Positions 10,093 to 18,281 of a stretch of 64,000 nt of DNA are shown in pieces. Position 1 is the first letter of the stretch. Every line of letters starts with the position of its first letter. The position numbers and the translations under genes were made by a program. The notes below the pieces were generated by a model. It was not told the DNA's origin. It saw only the letters and a list, made by a program, of their open reading frames with translations, and ran no database searches. Source of the stretch: Micromonospora sp045209745 (GTDB lineage: Bacteria; Actinomycetota; Actinomycetes; Mycobacteriales; Micromonosporaceae); NCBI RefSeq assembly GCF_045209745.1, contig NZ_CP109273.1:3038001-3102000 (forward strand), given 5' to 3'.

Positions 10093-10569
10093 ATGCCGCA
10101 CTTTCCGGTGAACCATCCGGCACGGCCGCTCTACCGGGTTCTCTCCGGTCTGATCGGCGCCTACATCCTGGTCTTCGGCGTCTGGGGAGTCGCCGAGACG
10201 ATCGGCGAACCGCTCTTTGCCCGGAGCAGCACCTGGGCCCTCGGGCTACGCACCAACCTGGCCTTCTCGCTCGCGTCGGTGATCTTCGGAGTCGTCCTGA
10301 TCATCGGGGCCTCGCGGCGCACCAACCTCGGCCACTACATGAACCTCACCGCCGGTGTGGTGTTCCTGGTTACCAGCATCCTGATGATGTCCGTGCTGCA
10401 GACCGCGGCGAACTTCCTCAACTTCTCGATGTCGACCGTGGTCGTCTCGATGCTGTTCGGCCTGATCCTGCTCGGCACCGGCCTCTATGACAAGGTCGGC
10501 CCTGCGGAGCACGCCGAGGCGGAGCGGGAGCACCGCAAACACCCGGTCGCCGACGTGCACCGCCGCTGA
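10093..10569 (+). CDS. DUF4383 membrane protein, second of a tandem pair
   Basis: A 158-residue paralogue of the preceding gene, beginning MPHFPVNHPARPLYRVLSG. Four hydrophobic segments occupy about residues 15-37, 55-75, 85-107 and 112-135, followed by a short charged cytoplasmic tail rich in His and Glu. ATG at 10093 is used because the family motif starts there; the frame is open further upstream through the hairpin element, which is not coding. The pair looks like a local duplication that has diverged in the middle region. Its 3' end is convergent with the TetR gene, six bases apart. Confidence 0.85.
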   Translation: MPHFPVNHPARPLYRVLSGLIGAYILVFGVWGVAETIGEPLFARSSTWALGLRTNLAFSLASVIFGVVLIIGASRRTNLGHYMNLTAGVVFLVTSILMMSVLQTAANFLNFSMSTVVVSMLFGLILLGTGLYDKVGPAEHAEAEREHRKHPVADVHRR

Positions 10570-10575
10570 TCGGGG

Positions 10576-11262
10576 TCAGCGGCGCCGGGCGGTGATCAAC
10601 GTTGGCTTCGCCTCCAGGTGCGACAACCCGTTCCAGGCCAGGTTGACGAGGTGCGCCGCCACCGTCTCCTTGCGCGGCTTGCGCACCTCCAGCCACCAGC
10701 GGCCGGTCAGTGCCACCATGCCCACCAGCGCCTGCGAGTACAGCTCGGCGAGCTTCGGGTCGTACCCGCGGCTCTTGAACTCGGCGCCCAGGATGTGCTC
10801 GACCTGGTGCGCCACGTCGTTCATCACGCTGCTGAAGTTGGCCGTGCCGGACAGCAGCGGCGACTCGCGGACCAGCACTCGGAAGCCGCTGGTCTCCTCC
10901 TCGATGTAGGTCAGAAGGGCCAGCGCCGCCTGCTCCAGCAGCTCCCGCGGATGCCCGGCGGTCAACGCCGTGGTGATCCGGTCCAGCAGGGCCCGGACCT
11001 CCCGGTCCACCACCACCGCGTAGAGCCCCTCCTTGCCGCCGAAGTGCTCGTAGATCACCGGCTTGGAGACCTTGGCGCGGGCCGCCACCTCCTCGATGGA
11101 GGTGGCGTCGAAACCGCGCTCGGCGAAGAGTTGCCGGCCGGTGGCGATCAACTGCTCCCGTCGCTGGGCTGCTGACATGCGGACCCGGGAGGTGGGTTTG
11201 GCTGCGGGTGGCGGCGTCGCCCGCCGGCCGCTGACCCCGCCACCGTCACTGACTTCGGGCAT
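10576..11262 (-). CDS. TetR/AcrR family transcriptional regulator
   Basis: A 228-residue one-component repressor. After a Pro/Ala-rich leader, the helix-turn-helix domain runs from about residue 30 to 75 (RREQLIATGRQLFAERGF, then SIEEVAARAKVSKPVIYEHF with the recognition helix). The C-terminal ligand-binding domain is all-helical. ATG at 11262 is preferred (AGGCGG lies upstream); a start 22 codons earlier or one at MSAAQRRE are alternatives. It lies directly downstream of the desaturase on the same strand, and a palindrome in the desaturase promoter is its most likely target. Confidence 0.9.
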   Translation of the reverse strand: MPEVSDGGGVSGRRATPPPAAKPTSRVRMSAAQRREQLIATGRQLFAERGFDATSIEEVAARAKVSKPVIYEHFGGKEGLYAVVVDREVRALLDRITTALTAGHPRELLEQAALALLTYIEEETSGFRVLVRESPLLSGTANFSSVMNDVAHQVEHILGAEFKSRGYDPKLAELYSQALVGMVALTGRWWLEVRKPRKETVAAHLVNLAWNGLSHLEAKPTLITARRR

Positions 11263-11480
11263 GTCGCCGCCTCGCTGGCGCTCGGTGACGCCCTGCCGTG
11301 GAATGGTGCCTCCGCTGTGCCCGTTCACGTCGTCGCCTCACTGGCGGGCGGTCCGACCGCCCTGCCGCGCCGTCCGACCGTACCCGGATCGGCTCCCCCT
11401 CTGCCGAGCCGTCCGGTCGCCCGGTGTGGCTCGGTCATCCGGCACATCCTGCCAGGCGGCAGCACGGTGCACCGCCCGGT

Positions 11481-12446
11481 TTACCGGGGTGCGGCCGGCT
11501 TCACCAGCTTGGCGGCGAGGCGTTCCGGCTTTGGCCAGCGCACCTGCGTCGCCGCGCCGACCTTCTCGAACAGCCAGATCACCCGAGCCGAGATGTCCAC
11601 CTGGCCGCGCAGCACGCCGTGCCGGGCGCTGGTCGGGTCGGCGTGGTGCAGGTTGTGCCAGCTTTCGCCGAACGACAGGATCGCCAGCGGCCAGAAGTTC
11701 GACGCGCGGTCGCCCTGGCGCATCGCGAACGGACGCTCGCCGTAGACGTGGCAGACCGAGTTGATCGCCCAGGTGACGTGGTGCAGTAGACCGATCCGGA
11801 CCAGCCCGGCCCAGAAGAACGCGGTCAGCGCGCCCTGCCAGGACCAGGTCACCAGGCCGCCGATCAGCGCCGGGCCGAGTAGCGAGATGGCCACCAGCGC
11901 AGGGAAGAGCCGATCGACCCGGCTGATGTCACGGTCGGCGATGAGGTCCGGTGCGAAACGCTCGCGGTTGGACAGCTCCCGGCGGAACAGCCAGCCCACG
12001 TGCGCGTGGAACAGGCCGCGGGTCAACGCCCAGAAGCTGGTGCCGAAGCGCCAGGGCGAGTGCGGGTCACCCTCCAGGTCGGAGAAGGCGTGATGCCGCC
12101 GGTGGTCGGCGACCCACTGGATGATCTCGCCCTGCACCGCCAGCGAACCCGCGACCGCCAGGGTCACCCGCAGCCACCGCTTGGCTTTGAACGAGCCGTG
12201 CGTGAAGTAGCGGTGGAAGCCGACGGTGATGCCGAGCCCGGAGACGACGTACCAGACCAGGCCGATGACCACGTCGGTCCAGCCCAGCCAGCCGCCCCAG
12301 GCCACCGGCACGGCGACAAGGAGGGCGACGAAGGGGATCGCCACGAAAGCCCAGAGGGCGGCCAGGATTCCGGGGGACTGGCTGCCGTCGGTGAGTGGTT
12401 TGGGGCCGGGGCCGGCGGTGTTGGGATCGAGCAGAGCAGTGGACAT
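11481..12446 (-). CDS. Acyl-CoA / fatty-acid delta-9 type desaturase
   Basis: A 321-residue membrane-bound di-iron desaturase that introduces a double bond into acyl chains. The three histidine boxes are present: HRYFTH (about residue 78), HRRHH (about 115) and HNLHH (about 260). Hydrophobic segments lie near residues 28-50, 56-76, 92-110 and 190-225. It begins MSTALLDPNTAGPG. The upstream region holds a 29-base palindrome likely bound by a regulator, and the downstream neighbour is a TetR gene, suggesting control of membrane-lipid unsaturation. Confidence 0.94.
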   Translation of the reverse strand: MSTALLDPNTAGPGPKPLTDGSQSPGILAALWAFVAIPFVALLVAVPVAWGGWLGWTDVVIGLVWYVVSGLGITVGFHRYFTHGSFKAKRWLRVTLAVAGSLAVQGEIIQWVADHRRHHAFSDLEGDPHSPWRFGTSFWALTRGLFHAHVGWLFRRELSNRERFAPDLIADRDISRVDRLFPALVAISLLGPALIGGLVTWSWQGALTAFFWAGLVRIGLLHHVTWAINSVCHVYGERPFAMRQGDRASNFWPLAILSFGESWHNLHHADPTSARHGVLRGQVDISARVIWLFEKVGAATQVRWPKPERLAAKLVKPAAPR

Positions 12447-12487
12447 CTGACCTCGCAGGGGGATGGAAAACGATCACAAAGCTACGC

Positions 12488-12516
12488 CTACGTCACCGTA
12501 ACTTACGGCACCGTAG
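12488..12516 (-). promoter_or_regulatory. Operator-like palindrome upstream of the desaturase
   Basis: Two 14-base arms, CTACGTCACCGTAA and TTACGGCACCGTAG, flank a single central C; 11 of 14 positions are complementary. The repeat is 42-70 bases upstream of the desaturase start and AT-rich relative to its surroundings. Size and symmetry suit a TetR-family dimer pair; binding by the adjacent TetR protein is inferred. Confidence 0.6.
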
Positions 12517-12760
12517 ATCGCACGAGAAGTTTTGAAGGGCCCTCGCATAGCTGTCCAAATCTGCAGGTCAGGTGCCCTTCCTGGCGAACGGGTGCGGTGG
12601 CCCCGGCGGCGGAGGCGACGGCGTGCGGGCTGCTCGTGCGGCCGCTGGAGTCGCGGGTCGCTCGGGGTGAGGTGGGATGAGCGATGGCATCCGGCGGCCG
12701 GGGCGCTAAGGTGTACCCGCGGGATGCCCATCCCCTGACGCGACGTGCTCGTGTCATTGA
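12517..12760. other. Non-coding stretch between desaturase promoter and tRNA-Gln
   Basis: No credible gene is seen. A hairpin at 12534-12580 pairs GAAGGGC..CCT with AGG.GCCCTTC (10 bp with one bulged base, about 25-base loop). The rest is GC-rich sequence; a possible -10 element for the tRNA cannot be fixed with confidence. Confidence 0.5.
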
Positions 12761-12832
12761 TCGGCCGTGGTGTAATTGGCAACACCCGGGTCTTTGGTAC
12801 CCGTATTTCAGGTTCGAACCCTGGCGGCCGAG
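12761..12832 (+). tRNA. tRNA-Gln (anticodon TTG)
   Basis: A 72-base cloverleaf: acceptor arms TCGGCCG (12761-12767) and CGGCCGA (12825-12831) pair fully, followed by discriminator G. The anticodon stem CGGGT/ACCCG encloses the loop CTTTGGT with anticodon TTG at 12794-12796, reading CAA. The T arm TCAGG-TTCGAAC-CCTGG is canonical apart from one G-T pair. No CCA is encoded. It sits alone before glmU, the common actinobacterial position of tRNA-Gln. Confidence 0.95.
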
Positions 12833-12943
12833 CTGCCCACATGCGTCCGTTTTAGGGTCCCGCTGGGGGTAAGAGGGGAACGTGCCGGGCCCCGCGGTTA
12901 GCATGGCCGCGAGAGTGTCCGCCGTCCCGACGGGAGCCACGTC

Positions 12944-14479
12944 GTGCCCCAGCCCCACCTTCGTACCGTCGTCGTACTCGCCGCCGGTGAGGGCAAGCGG
13001 ATGAAGTCGACGCTGCCCAAGGTGTTGCACCCCCTGCTCGGTCGCACGCTGCTCGGTCACGTGCTGAGCGCCGCCGCGCCACTGGCCGCGGACCGCACGG
13101 TCGTCGTGGTGGGGCACGGCGCCGACCAGGTCCGGGGGCACCTGACCGAGGTCGCCCCGGACGCCACGCCGGTGCTCCAGGCCGAGCAGCTCGGCACCGG
13201 GCACGCCGTGCGCATCGCGCTGGACGCCGTCCCGGACGGCGCCGGCACGGTCGTGGTGATCAACGGGGACGTGCCACTGCTGCGACCCGAAACGGTGGGC
13301 GCGCTGGTGACCGCGCACGAGGAGGCCGCCGCAGCGGCCACCGTGCTGGCCGCCGCGGTGCCCGACCCGACCGGGCTCGGGCGGATCGTCCGGGACGCCG
13401 ACGGCCGGCTGGAGCAGATCGTCGAGGAGCGCGACGCCAACGCGACGCAGCGCGCGATCCGAGAGATCAACGCCGGCATCTACGCGTTCGACGCCGTGCG
13501 GCTGCGCGAGGCGCTGGGCAAGCTCTCCACCGACAACGACCAGGGCGAGGAATACCTGACTGACGTCTTCGGGCTGCTCCGCTCGGTCGGTGAGCCGGTC
13601 GCGGTGCACGTGGCCGTCGACCACTCCGAGACGTTGGGTTGCAACGACCGGGTCGAGTTGGCGACGCTGCGCCGGCTGTTGCGTGACCGGGTCAACGAGG
13701 CGTGGATGCGCACCGGGGTGAGCCTGCTCGACCCCGCGACCACCTGGATCGACGTGACGGTGGCGCTGGACCGCGACGCGGTGGTCGACCAGAACACCCA
13801 ACTGCGCGGCGGCACAGTGGTCGGCGCGGGCGCGTCGATCGGGCCGGACGTCACGCTGATCGACACGGTCGTGGGTCCCGGCGCGTCGGTCATCCGCAGC
13901 CACGTCGTCGGCGCCGAGGTGGGCGAGGGCGCCACCGTCGGGCCGTACGCGTACCTGCGTCCGGCCGCGCGGCTGGCCGCGAAGGCGAAGGTCGGCACGT
14001 TCGTCGAGGTGAAGAACTCCGAGGTCGGTCCGGGTGCCAAGGTGCCGCACCTGTCGTACGTGGGTGACGCGACGATCGGCGCGAAGGCCAACATCGGCGC
14101 GGCGACGATCTTCGTGAACTACGACGGGGTGAACAAGCACCGCACGACCGTGGGCGAGGGTGCCTTCATCGGCTGCGACACGAGCTTGATCGCGCCGGTC
14201 GAGGTGGGTGCCGGGGCCTACGTGGCGGCGGGCAGCGCGATCGCCCAGGACGTGCCGCCGGGCGCGCTCGGGGTGACCCGCGCGCCGCAGCGCAACATCG
14301 AGGGCTGGGTGGCGCGCAAGCGCCCCGGGACGGTCTCCGCGGCGGCGGCCGAGCGGGCGCAACGCGGCACCGAGGATGCGTCGGGTGTGGCCGGCGCCGC
14401 AAGCGACAGTGAGGCAATGCACGGGGTGACCGAGACGGTGGGCGGCGCAACGGGCACGGGAGATACTGCAACCGAATAG
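12944..14479 (+). CDS. glmU: Bifunctional GlcNAc-1-phosphate uridyltransferase / glucosamine-1-phosphate acetyltransferase
   Basis: A 511-residue two-domain enzyme making UDP-GlcNAc for peptidoglycan. The N-terminal pyrophosphorylase shows VVVLAAGEGKRMKSTLPKVL near residues 8-27. From about residue 260 the left-handed beta-helix hexapeptide repeats (VVGAGASIGPD, EVGEGATVGPYAYLRP) form the acetyltransferase, with the active-site NYDGVNKHRT. The last ~50 residues are a low-complexity tail not needed by the family. GTG at 12944 follows GGGAGCCAC. The order tRNA-Gln, glmU, prs is standard for actinobacteria. Confidence 0.97.
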   Translation: MPQPHLRTVVVLAAGEGKRMKSTLPKVLHPLLGRTLLGHVLSAAAPLAADRTVVVVGHGADQVRGHLTEVAPDATPVLQAEQLGTGHAVRIALDAVPDGAGTVVVINGDVPLLRPETVGALVTAHEEAAAAATVLAAAVPDPTGLGRIVRDADGRLEQIVEERDANATQRAIREINAGIYAFDAVRLREALGKLSTDNDQGEEYLTDVFGLLRSVGEPVAVHVAVDHSETLGCNDRVELATLRRLLRDRVNEAWMRTGVSLLDPATTWIDVTVALDRDAVVDQNTQLRGGTVVGAGASIGPDVTLIDTVVGPGASVIRSHVVGAEVGEGATVGPYAYLRPAARLAAKAKVGTFVEVKNSEVGPGAKVPHLSYVGDATIGAKANIGAATIFVNYDGVNKHRTTVGEGAFIGCDTSLIAPVEVGAGAYVAAGSAIAQDVPPGALGVTRAPQRNIEGWVARKRPGTVSAAAAERAQRGTEDASGVAGAASDSEAMHGVTETVGGATGTGDTATE

Positions 14480-14537
14480 TCCCCGACCCACCACCACCGG
14501 TCCGGGTACCGCCGACATAACGGGAGCAGACGGGCCC

Positions 14538-15518
14538 ATGGGCAGCATCGTCGCCGAAAACCGCAAAAGCCTGATGCTCTTTTCCGGACGTGGCTTTCCG
14601 GAGTTGGCCAAGGAGATCGGTGAGGTGCTCGGCGTCGCGCCGACCCCGGCCGACTCGTACGACTTCGCCAACGGCGAGATCTTTGTACGTTTCAAGGACT
14701 CGGTGCGTGGTTCGGACGCCTTCTTGGTGCAGTCCGTCACGCACGGGGTGAACACCTGGGTCATGGAGACCCTGATCATGGTGGACGCGCTGAAGCGGGG
14801 GTCGGCCAAGCGGATCACCGTGGTGCTGCCGTTCTACCCGTACGCGCGGCAGGACAAGAAGCACCGGGGTCGGGAGCCGATCTCGGCCCGCCTGGTGGCC
14901 GACCTGTTGAAGACCGCTGGTGCGAACCGCATCCTCACCGTCGACCTGCACACCGCGCAGATCCAGGGCTTCTTCGACGGCCCGGTGGACCACCTCTTCG
15001 CGATGGACATCCTGGCCGAGTACGTGGAGCGCAAGTACGCCGGACGGCCGATGACCGTGGTGGCACCGGATTCGGGCCGGGTGCGGGTGGCCGAGCGGTG
15101 GACCGACCGGTTGGGCGGCTGTCCGCTCGCGTTCATCCACAAGACCCGGGACCCGTTGAAGCCGAACCAGGTCGTGGCGAACCGGGTGGTCGGTGAGGTG
15201 GAGGGCCGGGTCTGTCTGATCGTCGACGACATGATCGACACCGGTGGCACGATCGCCAAGGCCGCCGACATCCTCAAGAAGTCGGGTGCGGCGGAGATCG
15301 TTGTCGCGTCCACCCACGCGCTGCTGTCGGACCCGGCCACGGAGCGGTTGAAGAACAGCTCGATCAGCGAGATCGTGGTGACCAACACGTTGCCGCTGCC
15401 ACCAGAGAAGCAGCTGGACAACCTGACCGTGTTGTCGATCGCGCCGCTGCTGGCGCGGGCGATCCGGGAGGTCTTCGACGACGGCTCGGTGACCACCCTC
15501 TTCGGTGGCCTGAGCTGA
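14538..15518 (+). CDS. prs: Ribose-phosphate pyrophosphokinase (PRPP synthetase)
   Basis: A 326-residue class I PRPP synthase, converting ribose-5-phosphate and ATP to PRPP for nucleotide, His and Trp synthesis. Landmarks are ANGEIFVRF near residue 50, the flexible-loop PFYPYARQDKKHRGREPISA, the metal-binding TVDLHTAQIQGFF, and the PRPP loop CLIVDDMIDTGGT near residue 228. ATG at 14538 follows GGGAGCAGAC. It lies 58 bases after glmU and the two are probably co-transcribed. A hairpin follows the stop codon. Confidence 0.97.
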   Translation: MGSIVAENRKSLMLFSGRGFPELAKEIGEVLGVAPTPADSYDFANGEIFVRFKDSVRGSDAFLVQSVTHGVNTWVMETLIMVDALKRGSAKRITVVLPFYPYARQDKKHRGREPISARLVADLLKTAGANRILTVDLHTAQIQGFFDGPVDHLFAMDILAEYVERKYAGRPMTVVAPDSGRVRVAERWTDRLGGCPLAFIHKTRDPLKPNQVVANRVVGEVEGRVCLIVDDMIDTGGTIAKAADILKKSGAAEIVVASTHALLSDPATERLKNSSISEIVVTNTLPLPPEKQLDNLTVLSIAPLLARAIREVFDDGSVTTLFGGLS

Positions 15519-15861
15519 GTCTCGCGCTGTGTGAGCCCCGTTTCCGCCACTCGGCGCGCCGGTGGGAGCGGGGCTGGCAAACTGGTGGAAACCGGGCCGG
15601 TACGCTGGTGGGAGCCCCACCGACGCGCCGGCCAGGAGCCGTGATCGGGGACTGCCGGAAACCCTGGAAACAGCTCGGGTAGACTGGTGCGGTTGCCACG
15701 GCGAGGGTGCCCGGCGGGCCGCTGAAAAGCGCCGCACGGAGGCACCGTCATCGACGCGGTGCTCCGGGCAGTCGTTCATGACGCATGAGCCCCAGCGAGC
15801 CCCTCGCCCCAGCACCGCCAGACGACAAGCCGCCGCAGCGAAAAGCATCAGGAGTTTCCCC
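15519..15861 (+). promoter_or_regulatory. Intergenic region between prs and rplY: terminator and tandem promoter-like motifs
   Basis: No gene is seen. A stem AGCCCCG/CGGGGCT (15534-15575) with an inner CAC.CGGCG/CGCCG.TG pairing could end prs. Two related blocks follow: GGAAAC-8 nt-TACGCTGGTG near 15586-15609 and GGAAAC-8 nt-TAGACTGGTG near 15666-15689. The repetition suggests duplicated promoter elements for rplY, with the second followed by a ~170-base leader ending in AGGAG. Promoter function is inferred. Confidence 0.4.
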
Positions 15862-16551
15862 GTGTCCGAGGTAAAGATCAGCGCCGAGCCCCGCACCGAG
15901 TTCGGCAAGGGTGGTGCCCGCCGTACCCGCCGGGCCGGCAAGGTGCCCGCCGTGCTGTACGGCCACGGCGAGAAGCCCAAGCACATCGCGCTGCCGTCGC
16001 GGGAGTTCGCCGCCGCGATCCGCAAGGGCGGTGCCAACCAGCTCTTCGTGATCGACATTACCGACGGCACCCAGGTGCTGGCGCTGCCGAAGGCGATCCA
16101 GCGGGACCCGATCCGGGACACCTTCGAGCACGTCGACCTGCTCCTGGTTCGCCGGGGCGAGAAGGTCACCGTCGAGGTCCCGGTCCAGCTGACCGGCGAG
16201 GCCGCGAAGGACACCCTGATCGTGCACGACCACGACACCCTCTCGGTGACCGCCGACGCCACCAAGGTGCCGGACCGCCTCGAGGCGTCGATCGAGGGCA
16301 TGGAGGCGGGCAGCCAGGTGACCGCCGGCGATGTCGAGCTGCCGGCCGGCGTCGAGCTGGCCGTCGACTCGGAGCTGACCGTCGCGTCGGTGACCGCCGC
16401 CCCCACCGCCGAGCAGCTTGAGGCGACGCTGCCCGAGATCGAGGTGGCCACCGACGAGGCCGAGGCTGAGGTCGGCGAGACCACCGAGGGCTCCGAGGGC
16501 GCGGACGTCGCCGAGGGCGCCGAGACCACCGAGGCGCGCACCGAGGTTTGA
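15862..16551 (+). CDS. rplY: 50S ribosomal protein L25 / general stress protein Ctc
   Basis: A 229-residue long-form L25 (CTC) that binds 5S rRNA. The N-terminal L25 beta-barrel begins with VSEVKISAEPRTEFGKGGAR, where GKGxARRxRRxGKVPAVLYG is the family hallmark; the C-terminal TL5-type domain spans about residues 95-185. The last ~40 residues are an acidic Glu/Ala/Thr tail. GTG at 15862 follows AGGAG. It sits between prs and pth as in other actinobacteria. Confidence 0.95.
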   Translation: MSEVKISAEPRTEFGKGGARRTRRAGKVPAVLYGHGEKPKHIALPSREFAAAIRKGGANQLFVIDITDGTQVLALPKAIQRDPIRDTFEHVDLLLVRRGEKVTVEVPVQLTGEAAKDTLIVHDHDTLSVTADATKVPDRLEASIEGMEAGSQVTAGDVELPAGVELAVDSELTVASVTAAPTAEQLEATLPEIEVATDEAEAEVGETTEGSEGADVAEGAETTEARTEV

Positions 16552-16645
16552 TCGGTTCGTACTGTGCGGCAGGCGTCCCCGGATGTTCGGGGGCGCCTGT
16601 TGGCGTATCGGGAGTCGGTGGGATGGGTGTCGGGAGGGACGGGTC

Positions 16646-17236
16646 GTGACGGACGAGGTGGGGCCGTGGCTGGTTGTCGGCCTGGGCAACCCAGGTCGGG
16701 AGTACGCCGGGAACCGGCACAACGTTGGGTTCATGGTGGCCGATCTGCTGGCCGGGCGGGTAAGTGCGCGGTTCGGGCGGCACAAGCGGTCGGTGGCCGA
16801 GGTGGCCGAGGCGCGGCTGGGGTTCGGTGGACCGAAGCTGGTGCTCGTCAAGCCACTGACCTACATGAATCTTTCCGGCGGGCCGGTGGCAGCGCTCGCG
16901 CAGTTCTACAAGGTGCCGGCGACGCAGGTGATCGCGGTGCATGACGAACTGGATATCGGGTTCGGCCAGGTGCGGGTCAAGTTCGGCGGCGGCGAGGGTG
17001 GGCACAACGGCCTGCGCTCGATGTCGAAGTCGTTGGGCACAAAGGACTACGCCCGGGTGCGGTTCGGCGTCGGCCGACCGCCGGGTCGGCAGGATCCAGC
17101 GGATTATGTGCTGTCGGATTTTGGCGCGGCAGAGCGCAAGGAGCTGGATTTCCTGGTGGACCGGGCTGCCGATGTGGTGGAGTCGGTGATCGTCAAGGGT
17201 GTGGAACCGACGCAGAACCTCTACCACGGAGGTTGA
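16646..17236 (+). CDS. pth: Peptidyl-tRNA hydrolase
   Basis: A 196-residue Pth that releases peptides from tRNAs dropped by ribosomes. The active-site pieces are in place: VVGLGNPGREYAGNRHNVGF (catalytic His in RHNVG), KPLTYMNLSG with its Asn, HDELD and GGGEGGHNGLRS. GTG at 16646 sits after GGGAGGGAC. The gene is 94 bases behind rplY; the pair is conserved across Gram-positive bacteria. Length matches the family. Confidence 0.96.
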   Translation: MTDEVGPWLVVGLGNPGREYAGNRHNVGFMVADLLAGRVSARFGRHKRSVAEVAEARLGFGGPKLVLVKPLTYMNLSGGPVAALAQFYKVPATQVIAVHDELDIGFGQVRVKFGGGEGGHNGLRSMSKSLGTKDYARVRFGVGRPPGRQDPADYVLSDFGAAERKELDFLVDRAADVVESVIVKGVEPTQNLYHGG

Positions 17237-17371
17237 GGCGGGCAGGGCGTACCAGGTTCGGTGCGGCGGGCCGGTAGTCTGCGCCTTTCGGCGTGCCGCA
17301 ACCGACGACGCGGGTCGCGGCGAATCGGTCCGTGCGGGCACGGGTCGCGGCGAGGCGACGGGAGCGGTCAG

Positions 17372-18202
17372 TTGAGCAGTCCTCCGATGATCGATGGCGC
17401 GTTCGCCCGATGGCTGGCGTCCCGGGCCGGGCAGGCGCTGCTCGACCTGCGCACGGAGATGGGTTTCGCGGACTCCGGCGCGCTCAAGTCGGCCGGAGAC
17501 AAGGTGTCGCACGACCTGATCCGCACGGAGTTGGCGAAGTGGCGGCCGGGCGACTCGGTGCTCTCCGAGGAGGACGAGGGGTCGCGGTTGGCCTGGGCCG
17601 CCGAGGTGAACACCGGAGCGGTTTCGCGGTTGACCGCGGACCGGGTGTGGATCATCGACCCGTTGGACGGCACCCGGGAGTTTTCCGAGGAGGGCCGCTC
17701 GGACTGGGCGGTGCACGTGGCGCTCTGGGCGCGTAACGCGCCGAGCCCGCACGGGCTGGTCGCCGGGGCGGTGGGGCTGCCGGCGCAGCACCGGGTGCTG
17801 GGCACGGACTACCCACCGGCGTACCCGCCGATGACGGTGGAGGCAGCGGCGGCCGGCGAGCGGAAGATCCGCCTCGCGGCGAGCCGGAGCCGGCCGCCCG
17901 TCTTCCTGACCGACCTGGCCGAGGACGTCGGGGCGCACCTGGTGCCGATGGGCTCGGCCGGAGCGAAGATCGCCGCCGTGGTCACCGGCGAGGTGGACGC
18001 GTACATCCACGCCGGTGGGCAGTACGAGTGGGACTCGGCGGCCCCGGTGGCTGTGGCGACGGCCACCGGCCTGCACGCTTCCCGGATCGACGGTTCTGCG
18101 CTGAGATACAACGAGGCGGATCCGCGCCTGCCGGATCTCCTGGTCTGCCGCGCGGATCTCGCCACCCGGTTGCTTGCAGCGCTGCAAAGACATTCCGGGT
18201 AG
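17372..18202 (+). CDS. cysQ: Inositol-monophosphatase-family 3'(2'),5'-bisphosphate nucleotidase
   Basis: A 276-residue Mg-dependent phosphatase. EED near residue 65, DPLDGTREF (metal site) and the C-terminal WDSAAPVAVA (motif WDxAA) define the FIG/IMPase/CysQ superfamily. CysQ hydrolyses PAP, or PAPS, and balances sulfate assimilation; the cysD-cysN genes immediately downstream support that function over inositol phosphatase. TTG at 17372 is chosen because GGGAGC lies seven bases before it; the next ATG (17387) has no ribosome site. Confidence 0.85.
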   Translation: MSSPPMIDGAFARWLASRAGQALLDLRTEMGFADSGALKSAGDKVSHDLIRTELAKWRPGDSVLSEEDEGSRLAWAAEVNTGAVSRLTADRVWIIDPLDGTREFSEEGRSDWAVHVALWARNAPSPHGLVAGAVGLPAQHRVLGTDYPPAYPPMTVEAAAAGERKIRLAASRSRPPVFLTDLAEDVGAHLVPMGSAGAKIAAVVTGEVDAYIHAGGQYEWDSAAPVAVATATGLHASRIDGSALRYNEADPRLPDLLVCRADLATRLLAALQRHSG

Positions 18203-18251
18203 CCTGAGCGCACTTTCTTGACAAGTCCGACCGGAAAGGTCTGGAAATCGG

Positions 18252-18281
18252 ATGAGCGAGCGAATCGAGCCGGTGTCATGA
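18252..18281 (+). other. Possible 9-codon leader ORF coupled to cysD
   Basis: ATG at 18252 reads MSERIEPVS and ends in TGA at 18279-18281, overlapping the cysD ATG as ATGA. cysD itself lacks an obvious ribosome site, so coupling from this mini-frame is plausible. It contains no cysteine codon, so it is not a cysteine-sensing leader peptide. Confidence 0.3.

Noticed and set aside
11263..11480. Longer TetR protein or separate gene in the space before the desaturase stop
   Set aside because: Sequence is repetitive GC-rich with short inverted repeats; an extra N-terminus would be disordered and lacks a better ribosome site.
18203..18277. Cysteine-responsive leader peptide or SAM riboswitch upstream of cysD
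   Set aside because: The mini-frame has no Cys codons and no SAM-box helices can be drawn in the short space.
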